Below, in pieces: positions 1 through 6,134 of a DNA stretch of 6,465 nt (position 1 is its first letter; each line of letters opens with the position of its first letter). This DNA comes from an uncultured Mycoplasma sp. (lineage in GTDB: Bacteria > Bacillota_I > Bacilli_A > RF39 > UBA660): the NCBI GenBank assembly GCA_947388575.1, contig CANDSI010000062.1, forward strand, positions 1 to 6,465, written 5' to 3'. A program made the position numbers and the translations under genes. The notes below the pieces were generated by a model that did no database searches, was not told where the DNA came from, and was given only the letters and a program-made list of their open reading frames with translations.

Positions 1-879
1 ATGAATTTAGATTTTTCAGAAGAAGAGTCAATTAGTTTTGAATTAATAGTTATCCCTGATTCTGATATGACAAAATTAACTAAAGCTGAAGGCTTAATAT
101 TAAACAAAAAATATCTTACTATCTATGAAGAAAATAGTCGTAAAACCATTGAAACAGACATCTTTAAAAACAAAAACTATAAATTAGAGATAGTAAATGA
201 TAATAGCACATTTAATATAGAAGCCGAAACTACTAATGATATCGATTTTGGTTTCAAAACTAGACTTTATATGGGAAGACCAACATTAATAATTAGTGAA
301 TCTACTTATGAAAGTAAGTTTAGTAGTGATAACTATGAAAGTGAATACTTATTTAATTCTAAAGATTATAAAAAGATAAATGAAGATTATAAAAATAATA
401 AATTAAATTTAAAATCTGAAGTCCAAGTATATAGTCCTAAGATATAAGAAACTACTATAAAAAACATAGTTTTAGCAATAAACATTTTATTCTATGGTTT
501 TATTGCTTTAGTAGTATTAATTGGTGTTACGAGTGTTATTAATACTATTAATACCAGTATGAATTTAAGAAGAAAAGAATTTGCAATGCTAAGAAGTGTT
601 GGTTTAACTCCACATGGATTTAACAAAATATTATTCTTCGAAAGTTTATTCTTTGGCTTAAAATCATTACTATATGGTATACCTGTATCGATAGGAATAA
701 ATGCTCTTATTTCAAAATCTATTGGGGGAGTATTTAATACAGGTATGATTATACCATGGGATAGTTTAATTATTTCAGTAATAGGTGTATTTATAATAGT
801 TATAATCGCTATGAATTATGCATCTAAAAAGATTAAAAAAGAAAATATCTTAGAAGCTTTAAGAGAAGAAAACATATAA
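1..879 (+). pseudogene. FtsX/MacB-like ABC transporter permease, 3' part, interrupted by an in-frame stop
   Basis: This is the C-terminal part of an ABC transporter permease; its 5' end lies outside the window. Codons 1-148 read as a hydrophilic, beta-rich segment typical of the extracytoplasmic domain of large FtsX-like permeases. Codon 149 (445-447) is TAA. The same frame then continues open for 143 more codons. It gives a membrane segment at about 155-180 (NILFYGFIALVVLIGVTSVI), the conserved cytoplasmic motif MNLRRKEFAMLRSVGLT at 187-203, two more hydrophobic segments at about 213-236 and 255-273, and a basic tail ending KKENILEALREENI. Conserved sequence continues directly across the stop and no ribosome binding site lies near it. 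One nonsense change in a formerly intact gene is therefore the simplest reading; a sequencing error is possible. The ATG at position 1 is probably an internal methionine. The partner ATPase is not in view and the substrate cannot be told. Related permeases often export antimicrobial peptides or lipids. Confidence 0.8.
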
Positions 880-910
880 GTTTAATAGTTAAATGCTATT
901 AAGCTTTTTT
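878..910 (+). terminator. Intrinsic terminator after the permease
   Basis: An 11-bp stem with one G-U pair is formed by AAGTTTAATAG (878-888) and CTATTAAGCTT (896-906), with a 7-nt loop. It runs into a T tract at 905-910. The stem begins inside the permease stop codon. It should separate permease transcription from the downstream XRE gene. Confidence 0.85.
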
Positions 911-928
911 AATATAAAAAATATTCAA

Positions 929-958
929 TTTACTAAACGTTTTTCTTTACTATATATA
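929..958 (+). promoter_or_regulatory. Possible sigma-A promoter for the XRE gene
   Basis: TTTACT (929-934) could act as a -35 element and TATATA (951-956 or 953-958) as a -10 element, with a 16-18 bp spacer. Matches in such AT-rich DNA are common, so the boxes are tentative. A promoter is nevertheless expected here because a strong terminator lies just upstream and the next gene starts at 997. Confidence 0.35.
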
Positions 959-970
959 ACATTTATGTTA
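957..970 (+). promoter_or_regulatory. Candidate operator: perfect inverted repeat upstream of the XRE gene
   Basis: TAACAT-TT-ATGTTA is a perfect inverted repeat with 6-bp arms and a 2-bp centre. It lies 26 bp before the start codon of the helix-turn-helix gene and at or just after the probable -10 box. XRE-type antitoxins and repressors commonly bind short palindromes in their own promoters, so autoregulation is a reasonable inference. No second copy was seen before the RhuM-Fic gene. Confidence 0.4.
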
Positions 971-996
971 CACTTATATTGAGGTAGGTAAGTATT

Positions 997-1248
997 ATGA
1001 ATGAACAAGAATTAATAGCAAAAGAAAAACTAATTGTTGAACTAGAAGATAGGTTAATTGAAGAATTTATACTTTTAAGAAAAAATCAACATATCACCCA
1101 AAAAGAACTAGCAGAACAAAGTAATATGATTAGAGCAACAGTTAATCGTGTTGAAAGATGTTTAACATCACCAACTATAGGAACAATGATTAAATTATTA
1201 GAGCCCCTTGGTTACACTTTAAAAATAGTTACATTAAAGAAAAAATAG
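997..1248 (+). CDS. Small XRE-family helix-turn-helix DNA-binding protein (HigA-like)
   Basis: This 83-residue protein is almost entirely one Cro/C1-type helix-turn-helix domain. An N-terminal helix (about 3-29, charged, ending EEFILLRKNQ) leads into ITQKELAEQSNMIRATVNRVE at about 33-53, where TQKELAEQS is the first HTH helix and IRATVNRVE the recognition helix. The end, PTIGTMIKLLEPLGYTLKIV, is the usual PSLxTLxKxxxaLGxxLxI tail of HigA-like antitoxins and small XRE repressors. AGGTAGG at 982-988 gives a ribosome binding site 8 nt from the ATG. It has its own probable promoter with an inverted repeat. It is followed after 58 bp, with no clear terminator between, by the RhuM-Fic gene, so the two are likely co-transcribed. 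It may repress that unit or neutralise its product, but no RelE/HigB-type toxin is adjacent, so calling it an antitoxin is inference. Confidence 0.85.
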   Translation: MNEQELIAKEKLIVELEDRLIEEFILLRKNQHITQKELAEQSNMIRATVNRVERCLTSPTIGTMIKLLEPLGYTLKIVTLKKK

Positions 1249-1306
1249 TTTTAAAAAAGCTATAAAACAAAATAACAAATAATAAAAATTAGAAAGAAGG
1301 TAGAAA

Positions 1307-2236
1307 ATGAAAAATGAAATTATATTATTTGAAAATCAAAATGTAAAATTAGAAGTAAATATGAAAGAAGAAACAGTATGGTTAAATGTTAAACAGATGT
1401 CTTTATTGTTTGATAGAGAAGAATCGAATATAAGAAGACATATAATTAATATTTTTAAAGAAAAAGAATTAGAAGAAAATAACAACGTGCAAAATTTGCA
1501 CGTAGATGGAGTTAAGCAATCTGTGCCATTTTATAGTTTAGATGTAATAATAAGTGTTGGTTATCGAGTAAAATCTAAGAATGGTATTATTTTTAGGAAA
1601 TGGGCTAATAAGATATTAAAAGATTATATGATTAAAGGCTATGCTGTAAATAATAAAAGATTAGAATATTTGGAAAAAACTGTTAAATTATTAGATATAG
1701 CAAGTCGAGGGTATGAAAATACCAGTGAACATGATAGTAAAGAAATACTAAGAGTTATAACTGAGTACACAAATGCCCTAGATTTGCTTGATGATTATGA
1801 CCGTAAAGCATTTAAAAAAATAGAAGGTACAACAAGTGATAAAAAAATAACATATGAAGATTGTATTAATATCATAGAAACTTTAAGATTTAATGAAAAA
1901 AGTGATATATTTGCTTTAGAAAGAGATAAAGGACTAAAATCAGTTATAGCTAATATTTATCAATCTTTTGATAATAAAGATGTTTATCCCACGTTAGAAG
2001 AAAAAGCAGCTAACTTTCTTTATATGGTTGTTAAAAATCATGCGTTTATCGATGGCAATAAGAGAATTGCCGCTACTTTATTCATATACTTTTTACAATT
2101 TTATAACATTTTATACAAAAATGAAAAACAAATAATAGATAATAACACTTTAGTAGCAGTCACGCTTTTAATCGCTGAGAGTAATCCTAAAGAGAAAAAT
2201 ATAATAATAGAATTAGTAACAAACTTTTTAAAATAA
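1307..2236 (+). CDS. RhuM-Fic fusion protein (virulence RhuM N-terminal domain plus Fic/DOC domain)
   Basis: This is a 309-residue two-domain protein. The N-terminal half matches the RhuM family: VWLNVKQMSLLFDREESNIRR (about 25-44), HIINIFKEKEL (45-55), FYSLDVIISVGYRVKSKNG (75-93) and FRKWANKILKDYMIKGYAVN (96-115). The C-terminal half is a Fic/DOC domain with the active-site motif HAFIDGNKR at 245-253: His245, Phe247, Asp249, Gly250, Asn251, Arg253. Position 252 is Lys where AMPylating Fic enzymes have Gly, and the second Arg of HxFx(D/E)GNGRxxR is Ala256; both resemble Doc. Fic enzymes transfer AMP or other phosphate groups to Ser, Thr or Tyr of target proteins, and Doc phosphorylates EF-Tu. 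The target here is unknown. The start is supported by AAGG at 1297-1300, 6 nt upstream. Preceded by an XRE gene, it looks like an accessory toxin-like or defence-like element. RhuM was named from a Salmonella pathogenicity island and has no firm biochemical role. No signal peptide or membrane segment is visible. Confidence 0.9.
   Translation: MKNEIILFENQNVKLEVNMKEETVWLNVKQMSLLFDREESNIRRHIINIFKEKELEENNNVQNLHVDGVKQSVPFYSLDVIISVGYRVKSKNGIIFRKWANKILKDYMIKGYAVNNKRLEYLEKTVKLLDIASRGYENTSEHDSKEILRVITEYTNALDLLDDYDRKAFKKIEGTTSDKKITYEDCINIIETLRFNEKSDIFALERDKGLKSVIANIYQSFDNKDVYPTLEEKAANFLYMVVKNHAFIDGNKRIAATLFIYFLQFYNILYKNEKQIIDNNTLVAVTLLIAESNPKEKNIIIELVTNFLK
1485..1503 (+). repeat. Perfect 19-bp hyphenated palindrome inside the RhuM domain
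   Basis: ACGTGCAAA-A-TTTGCACGT has perfect 9-bp arms and a one-base centre. It encodes the loop NVQNLHV (residues 60-66) between the RhuM helical motif and FYSLDV. It is more GC-rich than its surroundings. It could be a protein-binding site or fold back in the mRNA or DNA, or it may be a chance result of the codons. Confidence 0.85.
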
Positions 2237-2251
2237 AGAACAAAATAAACT

Positions 2252-2279
2252 TTGACAATAAGTTATTTTATGATATAAT
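2252..2279 (+). promoter_or_regulatory. Strong sigma-A promoter of the rimP-nusA-infB operon
   Basis: A perfect -35 box TTGACA (2252-2257) is separated by 16 bp from a perfect -10 box TATAAT (2274-2279). An extended -10 TG lies at 2271-2272. Transcription would start near 2286, leaving a leader of about 60 nt before rimP. The -35 box begins 16 bp after the RhuM-Fic stop codon, so the housekeeping operon has its own promoter. Confidence 0.88.
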
Positions 2280-2294
2280 AAATTTGACAGATTT

Positions 2295-2320
2295 AAGTGG
2301 GCAAGAATTTTCCCACTTTT
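2295..2320 (+). terminator. Terminator-like hairpin in the rimP leader (candidate attenuator)
   Basis: AAGTGGG (2295-2301) and CCCACTT (2312-2318) form a perfect 7-bp stem with a 10-nt loop. It is followed by TTTT ending at 2320 and then ATTT. The hairpin lies downstream of the consensus promoter, starting about 10 nt into the predicted transcript, and upstream of rimP. It may therefore stop part of the operon's own transcription as well as read-through from the RhuM-Fic gene. Premature terminators before rimP have been described in proteobacteria as the rimP leader; equivalence here is inference. I found no clear antiterminator pairing in the leader. Confidence 0.65.
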
Positions 2321-2346
2321 ATTTATACATTAGAATAGGGTGAGTT

Positions 2347-2613
2347 ATGAAAAAAAGTTTAGAAGAACTAGAGAAAAAGATTAGAGAAGTTCTAGAAAAA
2401 GAGAGTATTATTGTTGATAGTGTTACATATGAAAAAAACAGTGGAAATTACAATGTTTTATCAATAGTATTAGATAAAGTTGGAGGTATTGATTTAGATA
2501 CAATCGTTGATGCTACAAACATCATTAATCCAATTGTAGATGAGTATGATTTTACAGAAGATTCATACATCTTAGATGTCGTATCCAAAGAAAGAGGTGA
2601 AGATAATGAATAG
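2347..2613 (+). CDS. rimP: Ribosome maturation factor RimP, N-terminal domain only
   Basis: RimP binds the 30S subunit and helps its late assembly. The 88-residue product has the N-terminal alpha/beta domain. A starting helix (KSLEELEKKIREVLEKES) leads into strands IIVDSVTYEK and NYNVLSIVLDKVGGIDLDTI (35-54), a helix VDATNIINPIVDEYD, and the closing strand SYILDVVS at 73-80. In full-length family members (about 150 residues) this strand continues as the SSPG motif, then RPL and a C-terminal SH3-like domain. Here the protein instead ends KERGEDNE. Its stop overlaps the nusA start by 8 bp, so no room remains for the missing domain. The start has AGGGTG at 2337-2342, 4 nt upstream. Position directly before nusA fixes the identity. 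Whether the one-domain form is active is unknown. Confidence 0.88.
   Translation: MKKSLEELEKKIREVLEKESIIVDSVTYEKNSGNYNVLSIVLDKVGGIDLDTIVDATNIINPIVDEYDFTEDSYILDVVSKERGEDNE
2594..2600 (+). promoter_or_regulatory. Ribosome binding site that fixes the nusA start
   Basis: GAGGTGA lies 5 nt before the ATG at 2606 and inside the end of rimP. It supports starting NusA at MNSEEFIKAV, the usual NusA N-terminus. The in-frame ATG at 2576 would add ten residues unlike the family. The site and the 8-bp overlap suggest translational coupling to rimP. Confidence 0.85.
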
Positions 2614-3718
2614 TGAAGAATTCATTAAAGCAGTAAAAGCAATAGTAAAAGAAAAAGGAATAAGTGAAGAAGTTGTATTTGAGGGAATGGAGCAAGCCTT
2701 AGCAACAGCATACAAAAAGAATTTTGATTCTAAGACAAATGTTAGAGTTGATATTAATCGTGAAACAGGCGAAATCAAAGTATTTTCTTATTTAGTAGTA
2801 GTTGATGATGTAGACTTTGGTAGCGAAACTACTGATGAAGAAGGAAATGTTGTAAAAATAGCACCTGAAATTAATATAGATGCTCAAATTATTTTAGAGC
2901 AAGCAGAAGAAATGGTGCCAGGAATTAAAGTAGGAGAAACTATTGAGACAGAAGTTACACCTAAAGATTTTGGTCGTGTAGCGGCTTCTACAGCTAAACA
3001 AGTATTAACTCAAAAAATAAGAGAAGCTGAAAAAAATAGTATTATCGACGAATTCCAAGATAAGCAAGATGAAATGTTATTAGGTTTAGTTGCTCTTGAA
3101 GATAACAAAAACTATTATATTGATTTAGGAAGAACCAGAGGAATACTTCCTAAAAATGATATTATTCCAGGCGAAACAATTAAAATGGGTTCTAATATCA
3201 GAGTATATGTTACCAAAATTGAAAATGGTACTAAAGGACCTTTAATTCTTTTATCTAGAAAACATTATGGTTTTGTAAAAAGATTATTTGAACTTGAAAT
3301 ACCAGAATTACAAGATGGAACTCTTATTATGCACGCATGTGTTAGAGAAGCAGGGATTAGAAGTAAAGTAGCATTATCTACAACTAACGAAAGAATTGAC
3401 CCTATTGGTACATGTATTGGTGAAAGAGGTTCACGTATTGCAAGTATCTTAAAAGAATTAAATGGTGAAAAAGTAGATGTAGTATTATATAGTGAAAATC
3501 CTGAAGAGTATATTAAAAGTGCTTTATCTCCAGCTAAAAATGCTATTGTAAATATATTAGATGAAAAGAAAAAAGAAGCTTTAGCAGTTGTGCCTGATGA
3601 TGAATTTGCCTTAGCTATTGGTAAAGGTGGAAATAATATCAAATTAGCTAGTAGATTAACAAAATATAAAATTAATATTAAAACAATGAAAGAGATTAAC
3701 GAAGAAGGAAACAAATAA
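2606..3718 (+). CDS. nusA: Transcription elongation/termination factor NusA
   Basis: NusA binds RNA polymerase and nascent RNA and modulates pausing, termination and antitermination. With the start at 2606 it has 370 residues, the usual length for Gram-positive NusA without the extra acidic repeats of enterobacteria. The N-terminal polymerase-binding domain spans about 1-125 (MNSEEFIKAVKAIVKEKGIS onward), with DFGRVAASTAKQVLTQKIRE at 121-140. An S1 domain covers about 150-218. KH1 follows the linker FVKRLFELEIPEL and carries the GERG loop at 272-275. KH2 carries GKGG at 339-342 within ALAIGKGGNNIKLASRL. All motifs are intact. It overlaps rimP by 8 bp, and ylxR starts 22 bp downstream. Confidence 0.97.
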   Translation: MNSEEFIKAVKAIVKEKGISEEVVFEGMEQALATAYKKNFDSKTNVRVDINRETGEIKVFSYLVVVDDVDFGSETTDEEGNVVKIAPEINIDAQIILEQAEEMVPGIKVGETIETEVTPKDFGRVAASTAKQVLTQKIREAEKNSIIDEFQDKQDEMLLGLVALEDNKNYYIDLGRTRGILPKNDIIPGETIKMGSNIRVYVTKIENGTKGPLILLSRKHYGFVKRLFELEIPELQDGTLIMHACVREAGIRSKVALSTTNERIDPIGTCIGERGSRIASILKELNGEKVDVVLYSENPEEYIKSALSPAKNAIVNILDEKKKEALAVVPDDEFALAIGKGGNNIKLASRLTKYKINIKTMKEINEEGNK

Positions 3719-3740
3719 GATATAAAGCAAGGAGGCTAAA

Positions 3741-4001
3741 ATGAAAACAAAAAAAATACCAATGCGAACTTGCGTAGTAACTAAAGAAAAGTGTGAAAAA
3801 AAAGATTTGCTTCGTATAGTAAGAACTCCTGAAGGTAATGTTATTGTTGATATAACAGGTAAAGCCAACGGTAGAGGAGCTTATTTAAAAAAAGATATTG
3901 AAGTCATAAATAAAGCTGAGAAAACTAAAATATTAGAAAGAATATTAGAAGTTAGTATTCCTAGTGAAGTATATGAAAATGCTAAAAATTTAATTAAATA
4001 G
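3741..4001 (+). CDS. ylxR: YlxR family RNA-binding protein (RnpM, RNase P modulator)
   Basis: This 86-residue basic protein shows the DUF448/YlxR signature. It has PMRTCVVTKEKCEKKDLLRI (7-26), then VRTPEGNVIVDITGKANGRGAYL (27-49), where GKxNGRGAYL is the conserved RNA-binding patch, followed by a helical tail. YlxR has recently been named RnpM because it binds the RNA of RNase P and modulates its activity; that function is transferred by family. A strong AGGAGG at 3730-3735 lies 5 nt before the ATG. It sits between nusA and infB, its conserved place in Bacillota. The next gene in many Bacilli, ylxQ, is missing, and infB begins 30 bp later. Confidence 0.95.
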   Translation: MKTKKIPMRTCVVTKEKCEKKDLLRIVRTPEGNVIVDITGKANGRGAYLKKDIEVINKAEKTKILERILEVSIPSEVYENAKNLIK

Positions 4002-4031
4002 AAAATAAAAAAATAAGAAAGGAGAGTAAGC

Positions 4032-6134
4032 ATGACTGTAAAAGAATATGCAAGTGATGTAAATTTAAGTGTCGCTGAGATTTTAAAAAAATGTAATGAT
4101 CTTGGCATAGAAGTAAAAAGTGGAGAGGACGAACTCACCGATTTAGATGTTATCACTCTAGATAATGCAATTAATTTAATTGGTGTAGAAGATGACTCTT
4201 ATGAAGAAGAGGATACGATTGATGAAGTTGTAGATGAAATAGTAGAAAGCAGTAATATCACAAAAAATATAAATACAACTGATAAAAAGCAAAAGTTAAA
4301 AAAGAAAAATCAAGTAGAAACTAAAGATTATTCTAAACTACGTAAAGAGATGTATAAGAATAAAGACAAGCTTATGAAAAATACAGTAGATGAGAATATT
4401 ATTGTATTTAAAGATGGTATGACAGTAGGAGAACTAGCTGACGAATTAAACATTAGTGGTACTGATATAATTAAAAAATTAATGACTTTAGGTTTAATGT
4501 TATCAGTTAATCAAGCTCTAGATTTTGAAAATGCTGAAATAATTGCTTTAGAATATAATAAAACATTAAAAAGAGAAGAAACACAAGATGTATCAAACTT
4601 TGAAGAATATGAAATAGTTGATAATGAAGAAGACTTAGTGCCAAGACCACCAATTGTAACTATAATGGGCCATGTTGACCATGGAAAGACCACTTTATTA
4701 GATTATATAAGAGATTCCCATATTGCTAGTGGTGAAGCTGGAGGGATTACTCAAGCTATTGGAGCTTATCAAATAAAGACCAATGGTAGTAAAATAACCT
4801 TTATCGATACTCCAGGCCATGCAGCCTTTACTGAAATGCGTGCTAGAGGAGCTAGTGTTACCGATATAGTTATAATTATTGTCGCTGCTGATGATGGTGT
4901 AATGCCACAAACTAAAGAAGCAGTTGAACATGCTTTAAGTGCAAAAGTACCAATAATTGTCGCTGTAAACAAAATAGATAAACCAGATGCTAATCCTGAA
5001 AAAATCAAAACTGAGATGGCAGAACTTAACATTACACCAGAAGAATGGGGTGGAGAGTATCCATTTATTAATATTTCAGCGCAAACAGGCGAAGGTGTAG
5101 AAAAATTATTAGAGACCATTTTAGCTATAAGTGAAATGGGTGAATTAAAAGCTAACCCAAGTAGATATGCTATTGGTTCAGTAATTGAATCTCGTCAAGA
5201 TAAAAATGTTGGTGGTGTAGCTAGCCTACTTATATTAAACGGAACTTTACGTTTAGGTGACCCGATTGTTGTTGGAACAACATTTGGTAAAATAAGAACT
5301 ATGAAAAATGATTTAGGGGAGTCTATTACTAGCGCTGACCCAGGCACACCTGTTGAGATTACTGGTTTAAATGACAATCCAAGCGCTGGTGATAAGTTTA
5401 TGGCTTTTGAAACTGAAAAAGAGGCAAAAGAAATCGCTCTAAAAAGAGCTATAAATGCCAAAGAAAATAAGTTTAAGAAAGATGTAATATCTTTAGATGA
5501 TTTATTTAGCAAAATAAACGAAGGACAAAAAGAAATTAATATAGTTTTAAAAACCGATGTTCGTGGTAGTGAAGAAGCGGTTAAAAATAGTTTAATGAAG
5601 ATTGATGTTGCAGGTGTTAAAATAAATGTTATCCGTTCAGGTATTGGAACTATTACTGAAAGTGATGTTGTATTAGCAAATGCCTCTAATGCCATAATAA
5701 TTGGATTTAATGTTAGTCCAACTAGTACAACTAAAGAGATAGCTAAAGAATATGGTGTTGATATTAGATTATATACAATTATTTATAAATGTATTGAAGA
5801 AATAGAACTAGCCATGAAAGGTATGTTAGACCCAGAGTTTGAAGAAAAGATTTTAGGAAGTGCCGAAATTAGAAAAATCTTTAAATTTTCTAAAGTTGGA
5901 AATATTGCGGGAACTTATATAACTGATGGTATTATTAAGAATAATGCTAGTGCAAGACTTATTAGAGATGGTGTTATAATTTATGATGGTAAAATAGCAT
6001 CTATCCAAAGAGAAAAAGATAGTGTTAAAGAAGTTAAAAAAGGCTTTGAATGTGGTATTACCTTAGACAATTATACAGATATCAAAATCGGAGATATTAT
6101 TGAATGTTTTGAAATGGTTGAGGTGAAACGTTAA
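4032..6134 (+). CDS. infB: Translation initiation factor IF-2
   Basis: IF2 is the GTPase that brings initiator fMet-tRNA to the 30S subunit and promotes 50S joining. The 700-residue protein starts with an IF2_N domain (about 1-52, VKEYASDVNLSVAEILKKC). A charged linker follows, acidic at about 53-75 and lysine-rich to about 120. A second IF2_N domain spans about 124-176. The G domain has G1 GHVDHGKT at 213-220, the G2 loop GGITQAIGA with Thr240, G3 DTPGH at 259-263, G4 NKID at 313-316 and G5 SAQ at 349-351. Beta-barrel domain II (about 375-460), domain III and the C-terminal fMet-tRNA-binding domain follow, ending GDIIECFEMVEVKR. AAAGGAGAG at 4018-4026 supports the start. Length is near that of Bacillus IF2 and nothing is broken. 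Its stop overlaps the rbfA start by one base. Confidence 0.98.
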   Translation: MTVKEYASDVNLSVAEILKKCNDLGIEVKSGEDELTDLDVITLDNAINLIGVEDDSYEEEDTIDEVVDEIVESSNITKNINTTDKKQKLKKKNQVETKDYSKLRKEMYKNKDKLMKNTVDENIIVFKDGMTVGELADELNISGTDIIKKLMTLGLMLSVNQALDFENAEIIALEYNKTLKREETQDVSNFEEYEIVDNEEDLVPRPPIVTIMGHVDHGKTTLLDYIRDSHIASGEAGGITQAIGAYQIKTNGSKITFIDTPGHAAFTEMRARGASVTDIVIIIVAADDGVMPQTKEAVEHALSAKVPIIVAVNKIDKPDANPEKIKTEMAELNITPEEWGGEYPFINISAQTGEGVEKLLETILAISEMGELKANPSRYAIGSVIESRQDKNVGGVASLLILNGTLRLGDPIVVGTTFGKIRTMKNDLGESITSADPGTPVEITGLNDNPSAGDKFMAFETEKEAKEIALKRAINAKENKFKKDVISLDDLFSKINEGQKEINIVLKTDVRGSEEAVKNSLMKIDVAGVKINVIRSGIGTITESDVVLANASNAIIIGFNVSPTSTTKEIAKEYGVDIRLYTIIYKCIEEIELAMKGMLDPEFEEKILGSAEIRKIFKFSKVGNIAGTYITDGIIKNNASARLIRDGVIIYDGKIASIQREKDSVKEVKKGFECGITLDNYTDIKIGDIIECFEMVEVKR
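6120..6126 (+). promoter_or_regulatory. Ribosome binding site for rbfA
   Basis: GAGGTGA lies inside the last codons of infB, 7 nt before the ATG at 6134. With the TAATG stop/start overlap it supports translational coupling of rbfA to infB. Confidence 0.8.

Noticed and set aside
559..879. A separate small membrane protein starting at the ATG at 559
   Set aside because: It is in the same frame as the upstream half. Codons 448-558 encode the preceding conserved membrane helix, and no ribosome binding site precedes the ATG.
1248..1269. A terminator between the XRE gene and RhuM-Fic (GTTTTA ... TAAAAC)
   Set aside because: The stem is only six mostly A-T pairs and has no T tract after it, so co-transcription is more likely.
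1703..1720. SRGYEN (residues 133-138 of RhuM-Fic) as a Fic autoinhibitory (S/T)xxxE(G/N) motif
   Set aside because: The pattern fits but is short and easily met by chance. Its distance from the Fic core and the helix context are not convincing without a structure.
2284..2289. A second TTGACA just after the rimP promoter
   Set aside because: No -10 box lies at 16-18 bp downstream; that stretch is the loop and right arm of the hairpin. It sits at the predicted transcript start of the better promoter.
2576..2605. An upstream in-frame ATG that would extend NusA by ten residues
   Set aside because: The extra residues (MSYPKKEVKI) are unlike NusA. The ATG at 2606 has a good GAGGTGA site 5 nt before it and starts the usual MNSEEF sequence.
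3794..3804. A run of A bases in ylxR as a phase-variable tract
   Set aside because: Lysine-coding A runs are ordinary in this AT-rich sequence and ylxR is an intact housekeeping gene.
3265..5695. Several long open frames on the minus strand across nusA, ylxR and infB
   Set aside because: They are antisense shadows of conserved genes, with no recognisable domains and no ribosome binding sites that would support them.
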